Shown in pieces: positions 21,629 to 33,000 of a DNA stretch of 64,000 nucleotides; the first letter of the stretch is position 1, and every line of letters starts with the position of its first letter. The position numbers and the translations under genes were made by a program. Origin of the DNA: Rhizoclosmatium globosum (Eukaryota; Chytridiomycota; Chytridiomycetes; Chytridiales; Chytriomycetaceae); assembly GCA_002104985.1 (NCBI GenBank), contig MCGO01000081.1:1-64000 (forward strand), in the 5' to 3' direction. Below the pieces are notes generated by a model. That model was not told the DNA's origin and ran no database searches. It saw only the letters and a program-made list of their open reading frames with translations.

Positions 21629-23021
21629 ATGTTCGGGCCAGTTACCATCATTTCTGCTGCCTTCGCCTTGAGCGTCGCTGCTCAGGCCCCATCCACTAAC
21701 TTACAAGGCTGTGTTACCAAGTACGATGCCTCTATTGACTACTTCCCTGAGAAGATCGACTCTGGTAAGCATTCACCTTAATATGCATAATCAACTAACC
21801 CCACGCTATGTAGCCAACTTGACCAACTTGGCATACACCTACAACAAGAGCTACAAAACCATTGTGAACTCTTTCTCCAACGAAACCGTTGTTCTCTACC
21901 AGTGTGGAACCCCAAAACCTGATGTTCCAGGGGCTGCACAAATTATCTCTGTTCCAATCCAGAACTTGACCACTGCTTCTACCACAATTGTTACCTACTT
22001 GGAGCTTTTGGGCAAGCGTAGCGCCATCAAGCACACCACCAGTGGAACTCTCGGCTATATTTCTTCTCCATGCATTCAACAACTCGTCGCTACCGATGCG
22101 AGCTCCATCATCGAAGTTGATTCCAAGAACAAGACTCACGCTCTGGAGCAGATCGCGTCCACCGACGTCTTCTTCCACTACTTGACTTCAATTGCTGTCA
22201 ACACCACAAATGCAGTCAACTTCCCAGCTTCTGCTGATCCAGGAGTCAAGGGCCGCGCCGAGTGGGTTGGATTCTTGGGTGCCTTCTTTAACCTTGAAGG
22301 AAAGGCCAACCAGATTTCCACTGCTCTTGCAACCAACTACGCTCAGCTTGCTGCTGCTGCCAATGCGACCTCAACTAGACCGGTTGTTGCGTGGGTTGAG
22401 TACCAGAAGAGCTACGGCCCACAGTACCCAGAGGGCTGGAAGATCAACTACAAGGCTTACCAAACTGATTTCACCAAGGCTGCGGGAGCTATTCCATACC
22501 TTCCAGCTACCACTGAAGGAACCATGTCTGTCACTGGAACCAAGACTTTCACCACAACATACAGCTACAACTCCTCCGCTGCTTTCATCGCCGCGCTCGC
22601 CCCAGTCGACATTGTTATTGACTTGTCCTTTGCCAACGTCAACTCTTCCGACTTCTCCACTTCTTTCGCGATTCAATCTGCGTCCCCAGTCAAGTTCTTC
22701 AACTCAAAGCAAGTGTTCATGTTCAACAAGCAGATTTCTGGTGGAAATGGTGGAAACCAGTTCTTCGAGGCTGCTACTGTTTTGCAGAATGTTGTTCTTG
22801 CGGACTTGATTTCTGTTACTCACCCTGAGGTTGTGGGGTCTTCATACACTCCGCGATTCTTGAGAAACGCGTTCAAGGACCAGCAGAGTGTTCAGACGGC
22901 CAAAGAATGCAAGGATGTCGCTGCTGCTGAAGTTGTTCCTATTATTCAGGTTGTTAAGGCGTCTAGTGCTCAAAAGGTTGCGACAGTCTTTGCTCTTGCT
23001 TTGGTTGCTGCTCTTTTGTAA
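21629..23021 (+). CDS. Secreted periplasmic-binding-protein-like (TroA/FepB-type) protein, possibly GPI-anchored
   Basis: Two exons, 21629-21764 and 21814-23021, about 447 aa. The N-terminus MFGPVTIISAAFALSVAAQA is a classical signal peptide, and the extreme C-terminus (SSAQKVATVFALALVAALL) is a hydrophobic tail of the GPI-signal type. The body resembles bacterial-type class III substrate-binding proteins (Fe-siderophore/B12/metal family): a beta-strand ending VVLYQCGTPKP, then 'YLELLGKRSAIKHTT' and 'WVGFLGAFFNLEGKANQIS'. There are many N-glycosylation sites (NLT, NKS, NET, NSS). A role in capturing a metal complex at the cell surface is inference. The first exon was added because it supplies the signal peptide in frame. 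Confidence 0.65.
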
Positions 23022-23201
23022 TGATTTGATTATTATTCTGGCTTGTCCTATTGCAGCCATGAAGAACTAATATAATAAAACGATATTTTCGTTTCACGTT
23101 TATTTTAAACATATCCGTGCCGTTTATTTCAAAGCAGTCAAATTGTCGGAGGGATAAGGAAGGTTGTTCAACTTGTCGCCGAGGAACCGGAATCACAAAA
23201 G

Positions 23202-24587
23202 ATGTCAGAAGCAGCGAGCATCACGAGCGACGGAAGCGACTCTGAGTTTCCAAACAGACGATATGCTCGCTCGTACAATCCAGAAAGCAATCGAGGCAGG
23301 CGGAAAGTGACAGTTCCACCTCAATCCATTCGAGCTGGACAGAATCGGTATGCTCCCACGTCAATCCAACCGATTACTAATACGAACAATTAGTGACGCC
23401 CAAAGAGCCTTCAGAGCACGAAAGCAAGCTTATGTCGATGGCTTGAAAGACAAGGTTCCTTCCAGCTTTTGTATCAGTAATCTAGAACATTGTCAACAGG
23501 TCCAAGAACTCACCGCTCTCCTTGCCGATAACGCTCTATATCTTGAATGTGAACGGCTGAAACAACGTGTTGCTTCTTTGGAAGCCGAGAAAGCTTCACT
23601 TCCCTCGCAATCTCAATCTCCAGACATCCACGTCATCAACTGCTCAACTTGCATCGCCGAACAGTTCAAATCATCTGTATTGCATAGTCAGCTAAATCAG
23701 ATGGAATCTCGGCTTTCTTCGTTGTCGAATGAGAACCAGTCTCTCAAGCAACAGCTCGCAGTTTCCACAAGCGTTTCACCGAATTTTGGACTTTCTTCTT
23801 ATCCTGGCACGGCTTATTCTGTCAATGAATGGCTGGCTGTTTTACAGGGCGGAGAGGAATCTGGCTTGAAATCTGCGAATGACCTTTACGGTCCCGTGGA
23901 ATTAGATTCTGCGCGAATCGCTCTACAAAGCGTTAAATCGTTGCAGGGAAACGGCGTTGCAGATCAATTCTTGGATGTTATTGATGTGAGAGTTGATTCT
24001 TTGTGTCTGTGAAATAATATATCTACTCGATAGGCCCAATCCAAGACAACGAGTCCACAAACAATCAGAATGCTTCAAGTTAAACTCTCGATTTGTGCAC
24101 AAACAGCGTTATCGCTTTGCACGATTGTGGATCGTCAAAAGTGTATCGAAATTTACGCAAACCTGTTTATCCGGAACCGTCTGCAGCTGGTAAGCACAAT
24201 ATTCTACCAATTATTCTTAAACTTCGAATTCGGCAGAATCATATCATCGCGATATCCCAGTTAAACCTACCAAATTGGCCAAAACCGTCAATTGCTACAA
24301 TACTCCCACCTGCAGCTGCGCGATTCAAAGAAACACTGTCTTCAATTAAATCTTTTGAGGGAGCAGCCATCTTGATTAACGAGTATTGCGGATTACTTTG
24401 GAGTCCCGATGATTCTTACAAAGCAATATTTGTAAGCCTTGTCGCTGTGCACCAAAAGCTCTGTCAGTTGATTCAAAACACAGAGGACATGGAAAAGTAT
24501 ATCATGGCGTTTGAGATTGTGAAAGTGAATGCGAAAGAGCGTGTGGATTTGTTGCTGGAGAGTTTCACTCAATTGGACATGCAATGA
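23202..24587 (+). CDS. bZIP transcription factor with duplicated C-terminal domain (bZIP4)
   Basis: Five exons: 23202-23347, 23394-23454, 23500-23985, 24034-24189 and 24237-24587, about 399 aa. This member has the most canonical basic region, rebuilt over intron 1 as QNRDAQRAFRARKQAYVDGL, matching the fungal NxxAQxxFR Yap-type signature. Removing the 45-bp in-frame intron 23455-23499 (no stops, weak donor GTTCCT) brings the zipper leucines into heptad register; it could also be retained. The C-terminal unit is DLYGPVELDSARIALQSVKS ... IVDRQKCIEIYANLF, then a second copy with ARFKETLSSIKSF. Unlike the others it lies downstream of a gene on the same strand rather than divergent to one. Confidence 0.82.
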
Positions 24588-25107
24588 ACATCCCTTACGT
24601 TCATATCAAATATATTATTATGGCACATATAATTCTTAAATTAAATAGTTTCCAGCAAAACTCCACGACTGCAGCCTCCGTAACCAAGCCGGGAATTCCC
24701 TTGGCATTCTCCCACTCAAACAGTTATCATTCAAGTAGAGAATACTCAAGTGCTCAAGGGCTTCCAACTCAGACCACGGTAGATTACCTCGGAGGGAGTT
24801 ATTTGCGAGCCCGATGTACTGAATACTTTTTAAAGATCCGATCCCGCGAATGCATCCGCATAACTGGTTGTTGTTTAGTCCAAGGTTGATGAGCTTGTTC
24901 AGGGCAAAAATTTCAGGAGGAATAGGCCCTTCGAGCTGGTTGTTGTTGAGGGCGAGGTGCCACAATTCGGTACACTGCCCAAGTTGTGGAGGGATGCTTC
25001 CAGATATATTGTTGTCATTCAAGGCAAGCATCTTCAAGTGGCGCAGATTTCCAATGTCGATGGGAATAGATCCGTGCAATTTGTTATGGGATAAATTCAA
25101 GAAGGAT

Positions 25108-26060
25108 TGTGAAGTACTTCACAAGGGGTTCTTCTTGTTCATTACCTAGGTTCAAAGACTTGGCAACGGGGCTTGTATTTATTCTTTTACGTTTTGTTAT
25201 TTGGTTATTTTATGTACTTTGCTTATTTATTTGTCGTTATGGGGGATCAGCGGTAAATCAGTAAAGATTGAAGTTGTCTATAATTGAAGTGCTGTGGCGA
25301 GCATAGAGAGTATATTCAAGGACCCTTCGACAGTCGCTGCGGGTGAGCGCTGTTGTCGACCATATTCACGCCAGGGAATCTCGTTGCGAGTTCTGAGCGA
25401 TAGTGTTGAACAAGTAGCACAGGTACAATGGGCACAGAAAGAATCTCTAGTTAGGGGACCTGTGGGTTGTAGGTCTGGCCAAAAGTAACGTGGATAACGT
25501 CAATGGACCGTGAGGCGCTTAGGACCGGATAACGGCTTCTGGAAATAACCGTGGTGACGTCGTTTAGTCAAAGGGGAGTTGTGCAGCCATGGATCAAGAG
25601 GTACAGCGGGGTGATCATGGTGCGACTCGACAGTTTATTATATTTGAGCGGAGGCAGGAACCTAGTTCCCCACGGATTGCTAAACCGAGCATATATAATG
25701 ACACGTTCTAACGTTTGGACTTGGTCGTTCGGAGCGTAGGAAAAGGAGCTATAGACCGTGTTGAGGTCATGCGGCACTAGTCCTAAAAGCGCTCTTCAGT
25801 GGGGTAAGTCGAGCAGCTACGAGGTGGAGTATTTCTTTATTAGTTGTGTTGTTTCTTTTATTGTTATTCTCTTTCCTGTTCTTTCCCTTCCCTTACTGTT
25901 AGTTCTACGATGCTCTAACGTGCTTAGGAACCGCACATTTCCCGCTCTGCAATTGGGGCCAATGGACCTGCAGGGTAGGATGGACATTACTTCCAAATCT
26001 ATAACGATCGAGGTCTGTCGTCGTCCAGTCGATGGATCGAGACCAGTTAGAGGTTTCACA
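25108..26060 (+). repeat. 5' LTR of gypsy element
   Basis: 953 bp, begins with the 16-bp perfect palindrome TGTGAAGTACTTCACA and ends TTTCACA. I saw no differences from the 3' copy at 35371-36323. Confidence 0.93.
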
Positions 26061-27063
26061 AGGGGGCCCAACGCCAAAAGCGCATCAAATCCTTTGGACA
26101 CGGAGGATTGATGTTACTACTGGACTTGAGTGTCAATCAGTGACAAACACCCCCAGGCCGTTTATAACCGCCATGGCTACGGATATTGTAGCTGGCCTGA
26201 CAGGATGTCACGCCTTTTTATTATTATGCGTTTAACGCTTTTGACCCACGTATAACGTGTATTTAACTTAAATGATGAAAAATTGAGTCCTGGGTATGGA
26301 AAACCCACTATCCTGTTCGGAACTTCAAGTTTCACAGGATTTCTTTATTCAAATCTCCGAAAATATATAAGATAAAATACCTCCTTAATGATTTACAGGC
26401 AGTTATGTTTTGAGGAGTTGTAATGTCAGAATCCTGACAATTCATTCTTTTGAAAGCAATTATTATGGACTACCCAAATGGATCCCCTCTTTGCGAGAGT
26501 GGTTTAGAATTTAGACACAGAGCACCCGAACACCATTCTCGAAGAGTACAAAGAGGTCCAATTTGTGCCTGGAAAGCCTAAGTTTGCTGCTATTGAATTC
26601 GAAGACTTTTAACTGATGAAACTCAGCCCTCAACCAATGCAGTTGAACTCACTTCGGATGTGGATTATACGGGACTTGAAGGAATGCTCGGAGAGACGTC
26701 GCTCTCGCGCGAGCCTATGGAAGTGGACGTGGATGATCTTGATTTGGCGGTCCTTGATTTGTCGGTCGATCCTGTCACTGCCAATACGGTCGATCCTGTC
26801 ACTACATCCACTACCGTGCCTTTGGAAACTCCTATCATCGCTGGATCGTCTTCGTCGGAGCCTGTAGTCACTGTCGCGAATCAGATTTGAACAGTGTCAA
26901 CACTGAAGACTCACCTGCCGTTCCCGTCGAAAAGGAGGTCGATCAGGACGTTTCTCCGCCATCTCCGAAAGGCAAAGCTGTCTTGATATGCCAGGACGTT
27001 GATGTTCAGCCATTGGACGTGCCTGTTCCAGTTACTGCGACACCTGTTGCCAAAAAAAAAAAA
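26061..27063 (+). pseudogene. Gag-position region of gypsy element, broken frames
   Basis: Between the 5' LTR and pol. The first 400 bp carry no good frame. At about 26521-26610 one frame reads ILEEYKEVQFVPGKPKFAAI and stops; a +1 frame then carries an acidic segment (EPMEVDVDDLDLAVLDL) to a stop at 26888; a third frame runs from 26887 to a 12-A run (27052-27063), where the pol frame takes over. No capsid or CCHC motif is recognisable. Either gag has decayed or been lost, or the protein is of an unusual type. Confidence 0.55.
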
Positions 27064-30000
27064 CAGTTCAACCACTCCCTTCAATCCCAGTGCCTTTCAA
27101 GGAACGGAAGTCGACAAGATTGATCCGATTTTGGCTGTGATTGTAGATGCCGTGAATAGTTCGTTCAAATTTGACGACTTAAACTTGGACGTGATTGGGG
27201 ATTCCCTTGAAACCTTAAACACAATAGATTCGAGTTTAATTGAAGTTGCAATAAATGATGTTGGTGTACGAAATGTTTCCTCTTCGAAGGATGAAACCGC
27301 TGAAGCAGACACAGAAGTAGAAGAAGGAAAGACTACAAAAGTGTTTAGGGCTGAAGAAATAGTAGATCCAGAATCATTAGCGTTTCAGGCTCAACTATTT
27401 CCATCGATCGAACACACGTGGACGGCCATTCCAAAAGTCAAGGTCGCCGCGACGCCGAAACTACCGATGCATAGATTCCCGACAGTTTTGAAACCTTCAA
27501 GGTATTTATATGCGGAACAACCTTTTACACTTGAAGAAATGTGTCGCGAAGAATTTCGGAACGTAATGAAACCCAAGAAACGGGTCACAATTGGAAACAC
27601 TGTCGTCGCAAGATTTCAAGACGACTCCTTTGCAATTACAAGGATTAGTGACACCCAATCGTGGAATGCTGAGGAGTACCTTCGAAACGCCTCGCTTGAT
27701 TGGAATAAGAAGAATCGACGATACACTATTTCAACATTTGCAGGAAATGTCGGAGGAATAGACATTCCCAACGTGATGGGAGATAGCTGTAGTAGTTGTG
27801 GTCTTATCACTCTAGATTTAGTGAATAGACTCCCGACAAGACCCTTGGTGTATAAGTACCCGCGACCAACATCAACGAGAGGGATTGGTGGTGAACAACC
27901 ACTTTTAGGATATGTAGACGTCGAATTCTGTCCAGGAGAAACTTTTCTACGTTCCCAAGTCCAGAAGATACGACTTCATGTTTGTATGGAGATAGCGAAA
28001 GGACGCGACGTACTACTTGGTACACCACAACTCGATCAGTTTGGAATAGAATTCAACTTTGAAAATGTAATGGTGAATTGGAAAGATAACCAGAAATATG
28101 AGTATTATCTCTATGGGGATGAGAATATTCCTATAAAGAAACGGGTTTCGCGTTCAACACCAATGAAGTTTTACGAAACTATTTACAACCCAGAGTCTTT
28201 CTTTGGGCTTGTTTTCACAGAAGACACGGTGTTTGAAAAAGGACCTACGAAAATTGGTGTCCATGTCTCATTTCCTAAGGATCATGGTTTGATGCGTGAT
28301 GTTGTTGCTGAGACTTGTTTAGCAATGGGTCTTAGACAGATGCAGGATAGAGGCATTTATCTTGAGAGCCTCGCGTTTAAAACAAGTGATTTGTTAGAAC
28401 GAGATTCTATCAAAGTACCTGTCCTATACGTTGGCCAGAAGAAATTAGTTGTAAAGAAAGGTACACCACTAATGGATATAGATAGTTGTGCTATGTCAAT
28501 GGTGAGTATTGTGGATCAGATTCCGCAATCTCTACTGGAAGACTCTTTTGCAATGAGTGAGTTGGCATTGATTTGTCAAACGCACAATCCAAAGAGTATG
28601 GACGATGTGGAAAAGATTCTGAAACGTGAGCAGGAAGGTGTTTTCGATATAGAAGACCGTTCACATCTCTGGCAACACTTCGGAGACGATGGCGACTTTG
28701 AAGAACACCTATGGAAAAATGTGTACGAGGAAATTCCCAATGAGGCAGACTCCTTAGATCCATTACCTCGTGCAATTCAAAAACTCAAGGATTTTGATGA
28801 GTCTCAGAAACTTAAGAATTTGGAGAGAGTCGATGAGTTTGATATGGTTCCATCAAAACCAGCAACTAGAGCTTCGAACTTAACCTTTGATACTGATATT
28901 ATTGAAGTGGATGATGAAATTGATATGCTCCACACAAAACACCCAAAGTCAGACGAAGTACAGGAAGCTTTCGACCTTTCGGAAGCCAAATCGGCAAGGC
29001 AGCTGTTTAAAGGGCGTTTTACAAAATATCCCCTTTTTAAATTTGCGCGTAAGAAGGAACAAGTCACTTTATTCCTCTCTATCGCCAAGGAGGCTAAGAA
29101 GCGCGAACTTGAAGAAACTCAGCGTAAACTTGACGCAGAAGCAGAAGCTGCTCAGAAAGGAGAACTACCACAAGGAGAGCCGGAACAGGTACCAAATGTG
29201 ACACCACACGCTATTAAGGACGACAAAGTTGATAACATTATCATGGATTCAACACCTACGCATGACACTTCAAAGGAAGATAAACGAGACTATATTCGCG
29301 AACCAGCTGCAAACTCAGATGAGGAGCTGATTGCGAAATTTGATCTTTCGCATATGTCAAAGTTGGAGCATTTAGTTGACACAACCGATATCAAGGAACG
29401 CTTAATCAAGATAATTCTGAAGTTCCCTGGTGTGTTCAACAAACATGTCACAACAAGTCACCTTAAGGTACCTCCCCATGAGATTGAAATCAAGGAAAAT
29501 GCGCGTATACCTAGACAGTATCCCTATCCAGAAGGACCAGGTCGCGCATTAGTTATATTGGAACATATTAAGAAAATGAAGGAGACTAATATTATTAGCC
29601 CTTCAACGTCTGCTTATGCAGCACCCGTAGTACTTGCTAAGAAACCAGATGGAAGTTGGCGATTTTGTGTTGACTTCAGAAAGTTGAATGAAATAACGGT
29701 ACCGGATAGGTACCCTCTTCCGAACATAGACGACATGTTTGGACTGGTTGGCAATAAACTATTCTTCAGTTCTGTTGATCTGGAGTCAGGATTTGGGCAG
29801 ATTCCACTGTCACCGGAAAGCAAAGAGAAGACAGCATTTATAACATCACAAGGATTGTTCCAGTTTGAAGTATTACCTTTTGGTTTAACAAACGCACCTC
29901 CTAGTTTTCAGCGAGTAATGGATACTGTACTTGCTAACTACAAATGTGTATTTGCATTAGTTTATATTGATGACATTATCATCTATTCTGATAATGCGGA

Positions 30001-33000
30001 AGACCATCTTAAGCATATCGAGTTAGTGCTTCAGAGATTAAATGATTATAACTTGAAGATTAAACCGTCGAAATGTCAGTTCTTTTACACAGACCTCCCA
30101 TTTCTAGGTCATGTCATCTCAAAGGAAGGATTGAGGAAACAACCTAACAAAATCATGGATATTGATAATTGGCCTCAACCCAAGACTAAGAAGCAACTGC
30201 AACAGTTTCTAGGATTTGCAAATTACTTCAAGAGATATATGGAAGGTTATGCAACAAAAGCAGCGCCTTTGTTCAGACTGCTAAGAGACGACATTTTCTT
30301 CGATTTTGACGAGAGTTGTAAAGCCTCTTTTGCAACCATTAAGAAAGCGTTAAAGGAAGACATAGTTCTTGCAATCCCAACAGTAGATGATGAATTCATC
30401 ATTGAGTGTGATGCATCAGGCTACGCCCTTGGCGGTGCCCTCTATGTCAAGCGAGGAAATAAAAAGGAACCAGTCGCTTTTATTTCCAGGACCTTATCAC
30501 CTGTGGAACAAAGATATAGTAACACAGACAGGGAAGGACTTGCTGTAATCTGGGCTATCAATTCATTTGATAGATGGATTTGGAATAGGCCAGTTACAAT
30601 TGAAACAGACCACTCAGCTCTCTTACCTCTCTTCAAGAAGGGTGAGCTGACAGGGCGCTTTGCAAGATGGGCATATGCACTTGCAGACTACGACATCACA
30701 CTACACCACGTAGCAGGGAAAACTCAGTTTGTGGCTGATGCCCTTTCAAGAGTGAAACTCCATAACAAGGATACATTATCACCTCGGAGAGGCGATGCTC
30801 AAAAAAGTGGGACCGATGGTCAAGAGGTTGACCAAGAGGATTCTGACACTGAGTCGGATATCTCAGCAGAAACAGCCAACACTGTCTTGATAGAACACCC
30901 CCCACTCGAAACATTTTTAGATTGCTATATGTATGGACATCACAATCCAACGCCTGAAAAAGTAGTGTATGCTGGAAATAGGTTCAAGAAACTTTATGAG
31001 TCTATGTTGAACAAGACTGAAATGAAGCAGGAAACAACCCATCAACTAATTACGGAGCTTTCAAAGCGCATGATGCGCCGGAAGAGTCGAGACAAGACTA
31101 TCCGTTCGGTTGATGACATCCGTACATCGCTAAAACCTTTGGGAGGTATAAAATGCCCTTCAGTAAACATTTCGAATGAGAACTGTAATGGCCTGAGAAA
31201 CTTGTTGAAGAAACATAATGATAAGCATGGAATAAGTCCAGCATTTCATACGGTGGATAACATTGAACACTTTCTCAATCAAAGCAAGAGTAGTATTTGG
31301 TGTATACAGGAAACAAGAGTTGGTAAAGACGGCAAAAGTCAGAAACTTGTTGAATCGTTGAAGAACCTCCCAAATTGGAACTGTTCACTTAACGATACAC
31401 AAACGGGCTATGCAGGTGTTGCCATACTTTGGAGGAAGGAGTTGAATGGAAAGTTTGACTCTGAATTGGTTAAGACCGAAAAAGGTCCATCTGTTAACGA
31501 GGAAGATGAGGGTCGTATCTTGACTCTTAAACTAGCAGACTTTGCTTTTGTAACAACCTATGTTCCTAGTGGAATGCGCAAGTCAGAGCGCCATGAATAT
31601 AAGATGCGCTTCCTGGATAAACTCAAGAAGTATTGTGACTCTCTGAGAGAGCGGCACTATGTTTTTGTCCTGGGTGACTTTAATATTGCACCAACAGCAG
31701 AGGACTTACTCCCATTTGTAAAGGAGGAAGGCTTTGAAAACAGGTTCCCTTCATCTATAACACCAGAAGAACAACTTTGGTTCTTGAAGATGACTGAGAA
31801 CTTCACAGATGGATTTAGGACTAAACACCCCAAGGAAATGGGTGCCACTTGGTTACTCAAAGGACTGGATAAGAAGGAATACCCTTTCTGGAGAATCGAT
31901 CATGTCTTGGTTGACAAGCGAATCAAAGAGGAAGACTTTGATGTGCGAGTGAATATGGACGAGAGCTTAAGTGATCACTTAAGAATGGAACTCCATGTGA
32001 ACTTACATAAGTATGGTTTTGCAGATATGCCAGATGAGACCACTTGGCTTGATCCCAAGGCAGAGAGCCCTTTCACCTATGAGTGTAATTATAACCTTGA
32101 AACAATACCATTTGAAGGATATGATGTGGCTAGGATTAAGAAGTTGCAAGAAGGGGATGAGTTCTTTAGTGAAGTCCTATTCTTCATGAGGACAGGTAAG
32201 ACCCGCGAATCCAAGTTCAAAGGAATTGTGCGCACAGCTCAGTCCATGGTTCTTGATAAGAATGGATTGTTGTACCATGTTGCTGAGCTTACTTCTAAGA
32301 CAGTGAGGCGACAACCAGGTCGTATAGCATTATGCATCCCTGATGGGATGAGACAGGAGATCTTTGACCGTCACCATGCCGACCTTTATGGAGCACACTT
32401 GGGTTATTCGAAGATACTACCAACTTTGTTGGATAGATTTTGGTGGCCTTCAATAATTGAAGACTTTAAGTCATACTGTGAGAGTTGTGAGACATGTCAA
32501 AAGACAAAAGACCACTGTCAGAGGAAAGGATATCTTCACCCGATACCCATAGGAAATTACCCCAATGAGCGTATGTTTGTTGATTTTGTAGGTCCCTTGA
32601 AAGAAGGCTCAGAGACAGGCTGTCAGTACGTCATGGTGTGTATTGATAGTTTTACAAAGTGGGTTGAAGCTGTTCCTATCCCTGACCTCAAGGCTGAGAC
32701 TGTGATAAAGGCCTTAGTGACAGAAGTATTTGTTAGAACTGGAATACCTGTGTTCCTTCACACAGATGGAGGCGCACCTTTCAGTGATAACTTGATTAAG
32801 TTGTTGTCAAAGGCCCTGGGTTTTGAAAAGACATTTACTGCACCCTATTGGCCGCGAGCTAATGGTACAGTTGAAAGAGTTATTAAGACCTTGTCTCAAG
32901 GAATAAGAGCTTATATCAATAAGTATGAGTTTGACGACTGGGACGAGATACTCCCTTTTGTCCTGTTTGCGTACAGAACGCATGTACATTCAACCACAGG

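Noticed and set aside
25294..26111. Several 60-117-aa ORFs inside the gypsy LTR, repeated at 35557-36329
   Set aside because: They are duplicated only because the LTR is duplicated; no motifs, no coding signal.
26325..26345. TTTCACAGGAT inside the gypsy leader, resembling the LTR end plus TSD
   Set aside because: Only about 11 bp match; no neighbouring LTR sequence, so probably chance.
28491..30950. Minus-strand ORFs of 60-95 aa under the gypsy Pol
   Set aside because: Shadows of the long plus-strand reading frame.
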